A program made the position numbers and the translations under genes. Below, one piece after another: positions 14,916 to 23,915 of a stretch of 40,695 nucleotides of DNA. Under the pieces are notes generated by a model. The model saw only the letters and a program-made list of their open reading frames with translations, was not told the origin of the DNA and ran no database searches. This DNA comes from Candidatus Woesearchaeota archaeon (GTDB lineage Archaea; Nanobdellota; Nanobdellia; Woesearchaeales; GW2011-AR9): assembly GCA_016179955.1 (NCBI GenBank), contig JACPCD010000035.1, forward strand, positions 1-40,695, in the 5' to 3' direction. The number at the start of each line of letters is the position of its first letter. Position 1 is the first letter of the stretch.

Positions 14916-16871
14916 TTAAAACAAGCTCAACCCATACACCACAAACAGCGGCACAAAGACAATTGAAAAAGTGTTGATGACTTTTATCAAAGCATTCAAT
15001 GCCGGGCCAGCCGTATCTTTGAACGGATCGCCAACAGTGTCTCCTACCACGGCTGCTTTATGCGCGTCGCTTCCTTTTCCACCAAACTTCCCATCTTCAA
15101 TATATTTTTTAGCATTATCCCAGGCAGCACCCGCATTGGCCATGAACAACGCGAGCAATAATCCACTTAAAATGACTCCAATCAGCAAACCCCCTAACGC
15201 CTTGATGCCTATCATGTTCTTCAATGCTGCTTTAGTTACGATATCAACACAGGTTCCGTATTCCGGTTTTGCTTTTCTTTGCATCAGTCCTTTAATCTGC
15301 TTGAATTGCCGTCGGACTTCCACTACAATCCGGTGAGCTGATGAACCCACTGCCGTCATGCAGACCGATGAAAAGGCAAACGGTAACAAGGCACCAATAA
15401 ATAGTCCCACGATGACTGCGGGATTGGTCAACAAGAAACTGAACGGCCGGCCAGAAAACAATTCCACTTCTTGAGTGAACGCGGCGAATAACGCTAGCGC
15501 ACCTAAAGCCGCAGAGCCAATGGCATACCCTTTCGTGACTGCTTTTGTGGTATTGCCGACGGAATCCAAGGCATCAGTAACTTTTCTCACTTTCTTATCC
15601 AGCTTGGCCATTTCTGCGATGCCACCGGCATTATCGGTGATGGGCCCATAACTGTCGAGAGCAATAATAATCCCGGTTAAAGAAAGCATAGATACGGCGG
15701 CAATGGCAATCCCATAAATTCCCGCCAGCCAGTATGCTGTCAGAATGCCCGCAGCGATGACTAAGACCGGTACGATAGTTGATTGCAAACCTATCGCTAA
15801 GCCCATGATTAAATTAGTGCCTGCACCGGTTTGAGATGCTTCCGCAATCTTCTGCACTGGGCGGAAGGATTTGCTGGTGTAATACTCGGTGATGATGTTG
15901 ATCAGCAGCGTGATGACTAAGCCTACCACCGTTGCCAGAAACAGGTTGAGTGGATTACGTGTATACATAGTTACAAGGTAAAATCCAGCCACCGAAAAGA
16001 TTCCGGCCGCAAACAATCCTTTATACATTGCACCCATGATATTTTTGGACCGGCCCAGGCGGACAAAGAAGGTGCCGATAATGGAACTAATAATTGCCAC
16101 GGAACCGAGCATTAAAGGATATTCTACGGCGTTATTGAATGTGCCTGATACGGAAGGAATGGTGGCCAACAGTAAAGCTGCCAGCAGCGTCACCACATAT
16201 GTTTCATACAAGTCTGCGCCCATGCCAGCGCAGTCTCCCACGTTATCGCCGACGTTGTCCGCAATAGTCGCAGGATTTCGAGGATCGTCTTCGGGAATTC
16301 CCTTCTCGATTTTACCCACTAAATCTGCGCCGACGTCCGCTGCTTTGGTGAAAATGCCGCCGCCAACCCGGGCAAACAGGGAAACCAATGAGGCGCCAAA
16401 TCCCAACCCAATCAACATTGCTGGGTCTTGGAAAATAGCAAAGAAGACGCTAATGGCTAACAACGCTAAACCGACCACCGCCATGCCGGTAACGGAACCA
16501 CCTTTAAAAGCTACGCTTAACGCTTCCCGTAATCCTTGCTTGGCCATTTCTGCCGTACGAACATTGGTGCGCACGGAAATGCTCATGCCAATGTAGCCAG
16601 CAACGGCAGAAAGAACCGCACCCACCAGAAAACCAACGGCAATAGGAATGCCCAGAAGATACCAGAGGACTGCGGTGATGATGACCGCAAAAACTGCAAT
16701 AGTTTTGTATTGCCGGGCCATATAGGCCATGGCGCCTTCTTTGATGGCATCCGAAATTTCCTGCATCTTGGGTGTGCCGGCGCTGAGTTTCAGGATGTTT
16801 TTGGCAAGATACCAGGCATAGGCCAAGGCCAAAAGACTTACAATGATTGCGATAATGCTGACGTATTCCAT
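14916..16871 (-). CDS. hppA: Membrane-bound pyrophosphatase, K+-independent type, ion pump
   Basis: 651 residues, typical for the family, about 16 membrane helices. It couples hydrolysis of pyrophosphate to ion transport across the cytoplasmic membrane. The substrate-binding blocks are all present: [56 protein letters not shown] and the C-terminal [20 protein letters not shown]. At the potassium-determining site the sequence is [18 protein letters not shown]; Lys after GNTT instead of Ala marks the K+-independent subfamily, which pumps protons. The start ATG 16871 follows GGGGGTG about 8 bases upstream. It provides energy saving for an organism with limited respiration, as is common in reduced-genome archaea. 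Confidence 0.93.
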   Translation of the reverse strand: MEYVSIIAIIVSLLALAYAWYLAKNILKLSAGTPKMQEISDAIKEGAMAYMARQYKTIAVFAVIITAVLWYLLGIPIAVGFLVGAVLSAVAGYIGMSISVRTNVRTAEMAKQGLREALSVAFKGGSVTGMAVVGLALLAISVFFAIFQDPAMLIGLGFGASLVSLFARVGGGIFTKAADVGADLVGKIEKGIPEDDPRNPATIADNVGDNVGDCAGMGADLYETYVVTLLAALLLATIPSVSGTFNNAVEYPLMLGSVAIISSIIGTFFVRLGRSKNIMGAMYKGLFAAGIFSVAGFYLVTMYTRNPLNLFLATVVGLVITLLINIITEYYTSKSFRPVQKIAEASQTGAGTNLIMGLAIGLQSTIVPVLVIAAGILTAYWLAGIYGIAIAAVSMLSLTGIIIALDSYGPITDNAGGIAEMAKLDKKVRKVTDALDSVGNTTKAVTKGYAIGSAALGALALFAAFTQEVELFSGRPFSFLLTNPAVIVGLFIGALLPFAFSSVCMTAVGSSAHRIVVEVRRQFKQIKGLMQRKAKPEYGTCVDIVTKAALKNMIGIKALGGLLIGVILSGLLLALFMANAGAAWDNAKKYIEDGKFGGKGSDAHKAAVVGDTVGDPFKDTAGPALNALIKVINTFSIVFVPLFVVYGLSLF

Positions 16872-16982
16872 GAATGATACACCCCCTCAATAATATCTCT
16901 TTTGGGGGAGAAATGGTTTATATATTTTATGGTGATGGAATGGGGGTGTTTGATTATGCGGTTGATTGTTCTCAAACACCAT

Positions 16983-16995
16983 AATCTTTATATAG
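16983..16995 (+). promoter_or_regulatory. TATA box of the large surface-protein gene
   Basis: AATCTTTATATAG lies about 27 nt upstream of ATG 17017, the leaderless spacing, which supports this start. Confidence 0.5.
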
Positions 16996-17016
16996 AAAAA
17001 TTACACTTTTCTGGGA

Positions 17017-19302
17017 ATGTCTCTCGAATATATCACCCGGCGGGAAGGAACCACTTCTTTACTGCAACGGGTACGGCAGGCTGTCAAAAGTACCGTGGCG
17101 AGTTATGCCTTGCCGTTCTTCTTAGCCCTTCCTGCTCTTGCGAATGTATCCTGCGGAAAGAATAGTGCTCCTTCCAACCCGGTTCCGGTTTGTGCTGATG
17201 CTGATGGCGATGGCTCCTATGCTACTGCTGGCTGTGGGGGTGACGTTGATTGTGATGATGCCAATGCCCGCGCATGGCAAAATATTCCCGTTTATTCTGA
17301 TATTGACCATGATGGGTTTGGCGCCGGCGATCTTGGAACCCTCTGTATTGGTGAGGATTTGCCAGCAGGCTATGCTTTAAACAATACGGATTGTGAGGAC
17401 AACGACAACACTATTTATCCGGGCTCACCGGAACTTTGTGATTATTTGGATAACGATTGCGATCTTCGTACGGTTGATGGGAGCAGTGAACTGCCGCCCC
17501 TTAACCCAGTTCAGGACGGAGTTTGTGGTGGCTCCCGGGAGGCGTGCCTTGACGGCGAATGGCAGGAAATGTATAATGGCGTTGAAGGCTATGAAAATAA
17601 AGAAAGCCTCTGTGATGGTCTCGATAATGACTGCAATAGGGGGATTGATGATGAATTATTTATCCCCTCACGAGCATGTACTGCTGGTGTTGGGGAATGC
17701 ACCACCCTAGGAGTGGAATACAAAACGTGTTTGGGAGAAGGGGGGTGGAGCGCAGATTATAGGGATTGTACTGCTGTTCCCGGAATTCCTGGAATAGAAT
17801 TGTGCGATGACGTAGATCAGGATTGTGATGAGAATAATTACAATGGCTTTGCCGTTGGTGAGGCTTGTGCTGTTGGTATCGGTGCATGCACTGCCTCTGG
17901 TTCGTATGTCTGCAGTCCCGATGGTCTGGATGTGATTTGCGATGCGGTTCCTGGAATTCCGGGTATAGAATTGTGCGATGATCGAGACCAGGATTGCGAT
18001 GAGAATAATTACAATGGCTTTGCAGTCGGTGAACCGTGCGCCGTAGGCATTGGTGATTGTGCCCGGGCAAGTTCCTATAGTTGCAGTCCTGACGGCTTAA
18101 CTGCACTGTGTGATGTGCTTCCGGGGGATCCCACTGCCGAAGTTTGTGACGGCCGTGATAATAATTGTAATGGTGAAATCGATGAAGGGTTGGTTCGCCC
18201 CTCCCAGGAGTGTACTGCCGGAATGGGAGAATGCCGTGCGTCCGGTTTAGAGTACCAAACCTGCTTAGGAGAATCGGGCTGGAGTGTGGAGTATAGCGGT
18301 TGTGATGGGGTTCCGGAAATGCCTCGGGCAGAGGTATGTGATGGCCTGGACCAGGATTGCGATGGAAATAATGACAATGGTTTCCCCGTGGGAGGACCCT
18401 GCGCCGTTAGCGTTGGTGGATGTCTTGCCTCTGGTTCGTATGTCTGCAGTGCAGACGGCTTGCGCGTACTGTGTGATGCCATGCCTGGTGATCCAAGGGA
18501 TGAGGTTTGTGATGGCATCGATAACAATTGCAATGGAGAAATCGATGAGGGATTGAGCAGGGAAAATCTGCGTTGTATGGGAAATATTGAAAACTGCATT
18601 GCCGGCTCATGGTATTCCATTGGTGGCATATCCCAGCTCAAAAATGAGCCGCGTGATGCCCGATTTTCCTGCAATAGGATATTGGCTGACGGTGTTTCCC
18701 GTGGTGATGGGGTGTATTGGATTGATCCTAATGGTGGTGCGCCCGATGATGCATACATAGTATATTGTGATATGACGACTGCTGGTGGTGGCTGGACCCT
18801 GGTGATGCAATCGTTAGCGGGCGATGATACTTTCCACTACAGTTCTGAATATTGGAGCAATGATGCGCTTTACAATGAAAATATCTTGGTGCCGGGCTGT
18901 GCGACGGCAAAATATGAAGCGTACCTGAGCCTCCCCGGCCGGGAATTTATGTTAAACTTAGTCGGAAATCGAAACAATCGTTCCATGTACACCAATCCGG
19001 CGGAAACTACTGCTCGATCGTTGTTTAGCAGGAATAATAACCCTGTCCGGCCGAGTGGCGGTAATTTGGATCTGCGGGAATGGACGGCCTATCCGCCGGA
19101 GTGTGCCAGCAACCCCTATGAAGGATTTGTCGCAGCTACCGTTCACGAAGTTGATCAGGTGACAGTCCGTTGGAGTGTCCAGCAGTATTCAGTGGGCCGG
19201 CTAGGTCATGCGGCTGCGGGCCTAGGAATCAGGATTGGCATGGTCTGGCCCTGCACCGGTGAATGGGGCTCGAAGGATGCGGTGCTGCTGTGGGTTAGAT
19301 GA
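17017..19302 (+). CDS. Secreted Cys-rich protein with MopE-type metal-binding repeats and fibrinogen-like C-terminus
   Basis: 761 residues. An N-terminal basic region and hydrophobic stretch (about 28-45, SYALPFFLALPALANVSCG) act as signal sequence, perhaps with a lipoprotein-type Cys. From about 55 to 525 follow repeats of the type CDGLDNDCNGEIDEG and CDDVDQDCDENNYNG, the putative metal-binding (MopE) motif, interleaved with Cys-rich ACTAGVGECTT-like units; two neighbouring units (about 17790-17870 and 17950-18030) are nearly identical in DNA. The C-terminal 200 residues (GVYWIDPNGGAPDDAYIVYC, DMTTAGGGWTLVMQ) are the fibrinogen-related fold. The protein is probably exposed on the cell surface, binding Ca2+ or other metal and a ligand such as carbohydrate. 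No C-terminal anchor is visible. Confidence 0.8.
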   Translation: MSLEYITRREGTTSLLQRVRQAVKSTVASYALPFFLALPALANVSCGKNSAPSNPVPVCADADGDGSYATAGCGGDVDCDDANARAWQNIPVYSDIDHDGFGAGDLGTLCIGEDLPAGYALNNTDCEDNDNTIYPGSPELCDYLDNDCDLRTVDGSSELPPLNPVQDGVCGGSREACLDGEWQEMYNGVEGYENKESLCDGLDNDCNRGIDDELFIPSRACTAGVGECTTLGVEYKTCLGEGGWSADYRDCTAVPGIPGIELCDDVDQDCDENNYNGFAVGEACAVGIGACTASGSYVCSPDGLDVICDAVPGIPGIELCDDRDQDCDENNYNGFAVGEPCAVGIGDCARASSYSCSPDGLTALCDVLPGDPTAEVCDGRDNNCNGEIDEGLVRPSQECTAGMGECRASGLEYQTCLGESGWSVEYSGCDGVPEMPRAEVCDGLDQDCDGNNDNGFPVGGPCAVSVGGCLASGSYVCSADGLRVLCDAMPGDPRDEVCDGIDNNCNGEIDEGLSRENLRCMGNIENCIAGSWYSIGGISQLKNEPRDARFSCNRILADGVSRGDGVYWIDPNGGAPDDAYIVYCDMTTAGGGWTLVMQSLAGDDTFHYSSEYWSNDALYNENILVPGCATAKYEAYLSLPGREFMLNLVGNRNNRSMYTNPAETTARSLFSRNNNPVRPSGGNLDLREWTAYPPECASNPYEGFVAATVHEVDQVTVRWSVQQYSVGRLGHAAAGLGIRIGMVWPCTGEWGSKDAVLLWVR

Positions 19303-19327
19303 TGAAAACCCACCACTTTGAGTTCTA

Positions 19328-19447
19328 CTAGCGGGCGCACAAGAACGCTGGGATGGTTGAGTCGCAGCGGAATCCGTAGCGCAGATTTTCTAAGTTGCCA
19401 AATAAATAGGGGTTGCCGTAATGTTTGAGGTTGAGTAGTCCTACGTT
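19328..19447 (-). pseudogene. Fragment of a surface-protein C-terminus
   Basis: A 39-codon minus-strand frame without a start codon, reading LNLKHYGNPYLFGNLENLRY then GFRCDSTIPAFLCAR and a stop. The GFRC ending resembles C-termini of formylglycine-enzyme-like and C-type-lectin-like surface domains. It is bounded upstream by a stop and looks like a relic. The gap 19303-19520 otherwise holds only the TATA box of the next gene. Confidence 0.3.
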
Positions 19448-19520
19448 AAAATTAGGATAAATTAGTGATAAATTTGTTTTAAGAAAGTATTTAAATTAGG
19501 GGTTGTTTTTAATAGTTGAG

Positions 19521-20387
19521 ATGGTGGATGAACCGCAAAAAGGGCTGATTTTCTTTCAAGGAAAGCAGATTAGGCGAACTTGGTTTAATGAGGAATGGTG
19601 GTTTTCAGTAGTTGATATAATCGGGGCATTGACACAAACCGATAGGGCTAGAAAGTATTGGTCTGACTTAAAAGTTAAGCTTTCTGAAGAAGGTTTTGAA
19701 GTGTCCGAAAAAATCGGACAGTTGAAATTGATGGCGGAAGATGGCAAATTGCGGCTTACAGACTGTGCCACTACTAAAAATATGTTTAGGATTGTTCAAT
19801 CTATCCCATCTCCGAAAGCGGAGCCGTTTAAGCAATGGTTGGCTCAAGTCGGCTATGACAGGGTTCAAGAAATCCAAAATCCGGAATTAGCTCAGAAGCG
19901 TATGAAAGAAATATACAAAGCCAAAGGCTACTCTGATGATTGGATTGAAAAGAGAGTTAGGGGAATCGCCATCCGAGACGAATTGACAGATGAGTGGGAT
20001 AAAAGAGGGATAAAGACAGAAAATGAATATGCCATTCTTACCGCTGAAATATCAAAAGCAACTTTTGGTATGACCCCCAGCGAATATAAGTCATTCAAAG
20101 GGCTGAAACGAGAGAACTTGCGAGACCATATGAACGATTTGGAGCTGATTTTTAGTATGCTTGGCGAAAGAGTATCTACTGAAATCACCAGAAAAGAAGA
20201 CGCACAAGGGTATCCGCAAGTTGAAGATGCTGCCCAAAGAGGCGGAAGAGTGGCTGGTAACGCCAGAAAGGAAACTGAAAAAGAGTTAGGTCGTCCAATC
20301 GTAACCAGTAAGAATTATCTTGCTAAACCGGAAAAGAAGAGAAAGAAACAGATTGAGGATAAAAATAAGCAGATAAAATTACAGTAA
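19521..20387 (+). CDS. Bro-N domain protein (phage antirepressor / DinD-like)
   Basis: 288 residues from ATG 19521, with TATA-like AAGTATTTAAATTAG about 30 nt upstream. The N-terminal 110 residues are a Bro-N domain: LIFFQGKQIRRTWFNEEWWF, SVVDIIGALTQTDRARKYWS and MFRIVQSIPSPKAEPFKQWL. The rest has the layout of the DinD/antirepressor family (YDRVQEIQNPELAQKRMKEI, then AILTAEISKATFGMTPSEYK), with a Lys-rich tail. Bro-N proteins bind DNA and are typical of phages and integrated elements; chromosomal copies also occur in archaea and candidate-phyla bacteria. No other phage gene adjoins it, so it may be an orphan regulator. Confidence 0.85.
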   Translation: MVDEPQKGLIFFQGKQIRRTWFNEEWWFSVVDIIGALTQTDRARKYWSDLKVKLSEEGFEVSEKIGQLKLMAEDGKLRLTDCATTKNMFRIVQSIPSPKAEPFKQWLAQVGYDRVQEIQNPELAQKRMKEIYKAKGYSDDWIEKRVRGIAIRDELTDEWDKRGIKTENEYAILTAEISKATFGMTPSEYKSFKGLKRENLRDHMNDLELIFSMLGERVSTEITRKEDAQGYPQVEDAAQRGGRVAGNARKETEKELGRPIVTSKNYLAKPEKKRKKQIEDKNKQIKLQ

Positions 20388-20399
20388 GAACTATTTTTC

Positions 20400-20828
20400 C
20401 TACTTTCGCAGGTGTTTACGCAGTCTTTCTCTAGATGCCTGCTCTTGGTTTTCCTTCCGTTTCTGTTGTTGTCTTATTTCTTCTTCATAATCCTGACGCC
20501 GCGCTGCCTGTACCATCAGAAATAATTTTTCATAGCGACTCTGATTTTCCTCATCGGAAAAAATGGGTGACTTCTTTCCATTTTCAAATACGGTTAAAGA
20601 ACAGGAATAATGCTCATAAGCACTCCCCTCTATTCTCTGTTCTAATCCCCGAATCTGATACCGGTATTTCGTATCGCTGGTGATGTATCTCTTATCAGTC
20701 AGGTCTGAGTCGCCATTATTATATTTCCCATATTCTTCTTTCCATTCTCCTGGCTTAAAATGCTCAGCTTTCTCTTTGAGCAAGGAGTAAATTTTGTTTA
20801 CAAGATCATTTTCTTTGCTTTGGGTCAT
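20400..20828 (-). CDS. Hypothetical protein with C-terminal coiled coil
   Basis: 142 residues, unknown family. A mixed N-terminal domain (about 1-100: FKPGEWKEEYGKYNNGDSDL, YRYQIRGLEQRIEG, SCSLTVFENGKK) is followed by a strongly charged coiled coil (about 105-142, RRQDYEEEIRQQQKRKENQE). Two bases separate its start from the stop of the upstream gene (20831-21247), so both form an operon opposite the TrmB gene. Confidence 0.6.
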   Translation of the reverse strand: MTQSKENDLVNKIYSLLKEKAEHFKPGEWKEEYGKYNNGDSDLTDKRYITSDTKYRYQIRGLEQRIEGSAYEHYSCSLTVFENGKKSPIFSDEENQSRYEKLFLMVQAARRQDYEEEIRQQQKRKENQEQASRERLRKHLRK

Positions 20829-20830
20829 TT

Positions 20831-21247
20831 TTATCGTCTTTCTAGTTTATCTAGTAGAATGTACTCCAATCTTCTTCCAATAAGTGTACCTCGTGCATGT
20901 GGATTAGGCAATATTTCTGTGGAGTCTGCTAATTTCCTATAGGTGTAAGTTAGACAAGGTGTTGCTAACGAATATCTCTGGTTTACTTCATTAGCACCGA
21001 TGGACATGGCCGCTCCGACTCGTTGAAGAAGGAGTTCCCGAATATCATGGGAAGAATAATCTCCACTGTTAATTTTACTTTCCATCTCTTCAAATCGCTC
21101 AGGCTTGTAGGTAGAGAGATATGCTTCAAGTGGCCCCCACAAGATTGCTTCCACTACTTCGCTCTTGCCAGTTAGCAAGACCAGTAATTTAATCCTGCTA
21201 ACTTCGCTTTCATTTCCCGCTACTTGTAATATTTGGTTATTTTCCAT
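20831..21247 (-). CDS. Hypothetical protein
   Basis: 138 residues, no family recognised. Helical features dominate (SEVSRIKLLVLLTGKSEVVE, DIRELLLQRVGAAMSIGANE) with a C-terminal LIGRRLEYILLDKLERR. No membrane segment or metal site. First gene of a two-gene minus-strand unit sharing a divergent promoter region (21248-21309) with the intact TrmB gene. Confidence 0.6.
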   Translation of the reverse strand: MENNQILQVAGNESEVSRIKLLVLLTGKSEVVEAILWGPLEAYLSTYKPERFEEMESKINSGDYSSHDIRELLLQRVGAAMSIGANEVNQRYSLATPCLTYTYRKLADSTEILPNPHARGTLIGRRLEYILLDKLERR

Positions 21248-21274
21248 TTTAATTACTTCATCGTAGTTTGACCG

Positions 21275-21289
21275 AAATATTTAAATATA
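21275..21289 (+). promoter_or_regulatory. TATA box and possible operator of the intact trmB gene
   Basis: AAATATTTAAATATA lies about 28 nt upstream of ATG 21310, implying a leaderless transcript. Between it and the start, TGTC (21292-21295) and GACA (21307-21310) form a 4-bp inverted repeat with a 10-nt spacer, weakly suggestive of an autoregulatory site. Confidence 0.45.
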
Positions 21290-21309
21290 TGCTGTCAATT
21301 ATTTACGAC

Positions 21310-22044
21310 ATGATTGAGAAACTGTTGAAGTTTGGGCTTGCAGAAAAAGAAGCAAAGGTATATCTCTCTTGCTTGGAGTTGGGAGATGCTGTAGCGAGTG
21401 ATATTGCACTAAAGAGTAATCTTCCTCGGACCTTAGTTTACGATATTCTGGAGAGGTTAATCGATTTAGGCTTAGTTTCATACGCCATTAAGACAAATAA
21501 AAAAGTATTTAGGGCGGCAGATCCTGAAGAATTGCTTAGAATAATACACGAGAAGGAGGAAGCAGTTAAGGAAGTATTGCCAGAATTAAAGCGATTACAG
21601 AAGATTGAAGGCGTGAAAAGACCAAAAGTAGAGATTTATGAAGGAAAAGAGGGAATGAAAACCGTGATGAACGATATTCTGCGTTCTGGTGCGAGAGAGT
21701 TTCTTGCCTATGGCAGTTCCAAATCATCTTTTCCAATAATTCCTGCATTTATGGAAGAGTGGCATCAACGAAGAGCAAAGCAAAAGGTCTTTATGCGTGT
21801 ACTCTATAATGATTCCCCGGAGGCACGAAAGCGGGTCAAGCAATTTATTCACACATTTAAACACGCCGAGTACCGTTTTATGCCTATTAAAGTTCATTCA
21901 CCGACTGCAACGCTGATATACAGTAATCGCGTAGTTTTACAGTCGTGGACCGGGGAGCCTTTTTCAGTAATGATTGAGAATGAGGAGATGGCAAGGAACC
22001 AAAAGAGATATTTTGAAGAATTGTGGAAGATAGCAAAAAAGTAG
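21310..22044 (+). CDS. TrmB-family transcriptional regulator, intact
   Basis: 244 residues from ATG 21310, the start that fits both the TATA spacing and the family N-terminus (MIEKLLKFGLAEKEAKVYLS). The winged helix occupies about 1-75, with SDIALKSNLPRTLVYDILER as recognition region. A helical linker (EKEEAVKEVLPELKRLQK) leads to the C-terminal TrmB-like domain (KVEIYEGKEGMKTVMNDILR to NQKRYFEELW). TrmB proteins regulate sugar uptake and central metabolism in archaea; the ligand here is unknown. It is the paralogue that reveals what is missing in the broken gene at 13116-13770. Confidence 0.88.
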   Translation: MIEKLLKFGLAEKEAKVYLSCLELGDAVASDIALKSNLPRTLVYDILERLIDLGLVSYAIKTNKKVFRAADPEELLRIIHEKEEAVKEVLPELKRLQKIEGVKRPKVEIYEGKEGMKTVMNDILRSGAREFLAYGSSKSSFPIIPAFMEEWHQRRAKQKVFMRVLYNDSPEARKRVKQFIHTFKHAEYRFMPIKVHSPTATLIYSNRVVLQSWTGEPFSVMIENEEMARNQKRYFEELWKIAKK

Positions 22045-22086
22045 CGTGTCCCTAATCCTCCGTTTGATTAGGTTCTGAAGAATTGA

Positions 22087-22464
22087 TCATTCCACCAGCA
22101 CCACTATCCTTTTCTGCCGTATCGTCAGGTACGGCCGGGATAATCTTTTCTTCAGCTCCCTATCCTGAGTCAATACTAAAGCGCCTTGCCGGGATTGTTG
22201 TACGAGTTCGTCATCTACAACCACATTCTTGGCTGCTGTGATGACCAGAACTTTTTTGGCTTTTAACACCGCCAACATCAACGTTGCCGCCCGCTTAAAC
22301 TTACTGCGCTGTTCTGCTTGTATCTGCTGTAGCTCTTTAATTGTTCCTTCCAGTACCATGATTTCATATTTAAAATCACACGCCTTCTCTACTTCTGCAA
22401 AGAGGTCTATCTTGAATTCCACCATGGCCATCAAGGCATTGGTGTCGATGATTACCTTTTTCAT
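22087..22464 (-). CDS. PIN-domain protein of the FCF1/VapC9-like type
   Basis: 125 residues. The first catalytic Asp is in KKVIIDTNALMAMVEF (D7), further acidic residues in VVVDDELVQQ (about 83-85) and VLTQDRELKKRL (D101). The length and the segment EGTIKELQQI resemble the archaeal FCF1-like PIN proteins proposed in rRNA processing rather than classical VapC toxins. No antitoxin gene adjoins it. The next gene upstream (membrane protein) ends 33 bases away on the same strand. Confidence 0.8.
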   Translation of the reverse strand: MKKVIIDTNALMAMVEFKIDLFAEVEKACDFKYEIMVLEGTIKELQQIQAEQRSKFKRAATLMLAVLKAKKVLVITAAKNVVVDDELVQQSRQGALVLTQDRELKKRLSRPYLTIRQKRIVVLVE

Positions 22465-22497
22465 GAGGGGGGAAGTATTTGATTGTTGATTTAGTTT

Positions 22498-23319
22498 TTA
22501 TTTCTCCTCCATTTTTATTTTAGCAATCTGCTGCAGGCTGGCAATCCAGAACAGCCGGGTAAGTACCAGCAACACCAAGAAGAGGATGCCGGAAATCACC
22601 ACCATCGCAAAGGGCAGGGCATTCATGGCATAATAAATCAGGTAAAGACTGCCTCCTAAAATTACTCCATTGATGAGCAGTCCGATGATAGTTTTATAGA
22701 TGCGGGTGATGCTCACGCGAAAAAAGGAAAGCACAAATTGTTTCCAAGAAGCAGCATTGATGCAGGCAAAGGCTGCCAGTAAGAAATAATAGATTCCTAT
22801 TGCCACATACGCCAGCATCTTGCCGTTGCTGATAATGGAGGAGGGATCGCTTTCCAGGTTCAGCAGCCCCCGCAAGGCATAATAACTTATGATGGTAAAT
22901 GGGCCTATGATCGCGACGGATGCAACCATATATTTCCCCCAACTGGCAAAAAATCCTTTGAAGCCCAGCACACGATGGGATAATCCCCACAGCAGGCCGT
23001 TGAGAATCAGAAAGATGCCAATGAGCCATGCTGCCAGATCCATAAGATTCTTGATGAGTGACTGATAATTTTGATAGATTCCCTGCATATTATCCAGAAA
23101 CGGTGCGCCCTGCTGGATGCTCTCGGCGTTGAAATTGGCATTTTGCAGCGGCTCGATGATGTTGCGGGCGTTTTCCAGTATTTTTACCTGGTACGTTACA
23201 CCAACGATGGCGATGGAACCAATCAGTACTGCTTGTAGGAAGAATATGCCTAGCAATAGGCCGGGATGGTGTTTAATTCCTTGCACTAACTGTTTCCATC
23301 CCTGTACCAAAAATTCCAT
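22498..23319 (-). CDS. Six-helix membrane protein of unknown function
   Basis: 273 residues from the second of two adjacent ATGs. Predicted membrane helices lie at about 21-43, 92-113, 130-151, 170-191 and two between 212 and 262. A polar loop of about 48 residues follows helix 1 (NARNIIEPLQNANFNAESIQ). No transporter motif recognised. The amphipathic N-terminus (EFLVQGWKQLVQGIKHHPGL) recalls the DUF4013-like layout of archaeal integral membrane proteins, which I offer only as a possibility. Confidence 0.6.
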   Translation of the reverse strand: MEFLVQGWKQLVQGIKHHPGLLLGIFFLQAVLIGSIAIVGVTYQVKILENARNIIEPLQNANFNAESIQQGAPFLDNMQGIYQNYQSLIKNLMDLAAWLIGIFLILNGLLWGLSHRVLGFKGFFASWGKYMVASVAIIGPFTIISYYALRGLLNLESDPSSIISNGKMLAYVAIGIYYFLLAAFACINAASWKQFVLSFFRVSITRIYKTIIGLLINGVILGGSLYLIYYAMNALPFAMVVISGILFLVLLVLTRLFWIASLQQIAKIKMEEK

Positions 23320-23373
23320 CAAGAATGAGAAATAGAACTCTCTTTAAATAAATGCTGGTTTCTCCTCAAGCCT

Positions 23374-23574
23374 CTATTGCGCGTGGTAGTAGTCGTGGTA
23401 ATCCCGCATCAGCCCATCCGGTGATATTTGGCTTAATTTTAGCTTTATCTTCCTGGTGCCGACTAAAAACTCAATCTCCGGCTTCTTCTGCTGCTGGGCC
23501 TCCTGGATCATGCGCACGATTTCCCGCTCTTCCAGCGGGGATGATTCCAATCCCAGCAATTTCTTCATGGTCAT
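23374..23574 (-). CDS. Hypothetical 66-residue protein
   Basis: The start MTMKKLLGLE at 23574 overlaps the stop of the upstream gene in an ATGA arrangement; the longer frame to 23607 would overlap further and is less likely. The protein is helical then beta (EREIVRMIQEAQQQKK, IEFLVGTRKIKLKLSQI) and ends DYHDYYHAQ. No family recognised. Translationally coupled to the acidic protein upstream. Confidence 0.5.
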   Translation of the reverse strand: MTMKKLLGLESSPLEEREIVRMIQEAQQQKKPEIEFLVGTRKIKLKLSQISPDGLMRDYHDYYHAQ

Positions 23575-23801
23575 GCGATTTCCTCCGCGGGATGCTCGTC
23601 GTCCCACGACTCTTCCTCTTCTTCCTCTACTGCCCGCAGCCCTTTCTCATACCCGAGCATAAAGGCATCCTCGTCTGTGCTGAGGGTATCTTCGTCCACT
23701 AACCTTTCCCGCGCTTCTGACGAATAGATGTTCTCTTCGTCCTCTTCTACCATATCTCTTGCTTTCTCAATACTTTTTAGCCGTTCTTCCTGCTGGTCCA
23801 T
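23571..23801 (-). CDS. Small acidic protein with FMLGYEKG motif
   Basis: 76 residues from ATG 23801, preceded by GGGGTGGTG as ribosome binding site; a longer frame to 23870 lacks such a site. Strongly acidic (EKARDMVEEDEENIYSSEAR, EEEEEESWDDEH) with STDEDAFMLGYEKGLRA in the middle. A similar acidic-F-x-x-G pattern (VEPWEAGFAAGES) appears in the protein at 34227-34580, and I know such short acidic proteins as frequent in Woesearchaeota-like genomes. Function unknown. Confidence 0.55.
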   Translation of the reverse strand: MDQQEERLKSIEKARDMVEEDEENIYSSEARERLVDEDTLSTDEDAFMLGYEKGLRAVEEEEEESWDDEHPAEEIA

Positions 23802-23851
23802 AATGCACCACCCCTGGTGTGGGTCTATCCCCCTTCGTAATACTTCCATAA

Positions 23852-23890
23852 CCTTTAAATATAAATACATTTACCTAATGGTATATATTG
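23852..23890. promoter_or_regulatory. Divergent TATA boxes
   Basis: A minus-strand TATA (TTTAAATATAAATAC read on the plus strand at 23853-23867) serves the acidic-protein operon; GGTATATATTGTG (23879-23891) serves the PhoU-like gene, whose ATG 23916 is also preceded by GAGGGGGG. Confidence 0.5.
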
Positions 23891-23915
23891 TGTATATGTT
23901 TGAGGGGGGTACTCT

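Noticed and set aside
16036-16596. 186-codon plus-strand frame inside the pyrophosphatase gene
   Set aside because: Antisense shadow of a strongly conserved gene.
18075-18758. Long minus-strand frame opposite the surface-protein gene
   Set aside because: Mirror of a repetitive, GC-rich Cys-coding region; composition is low-complexity and no start signal is present.
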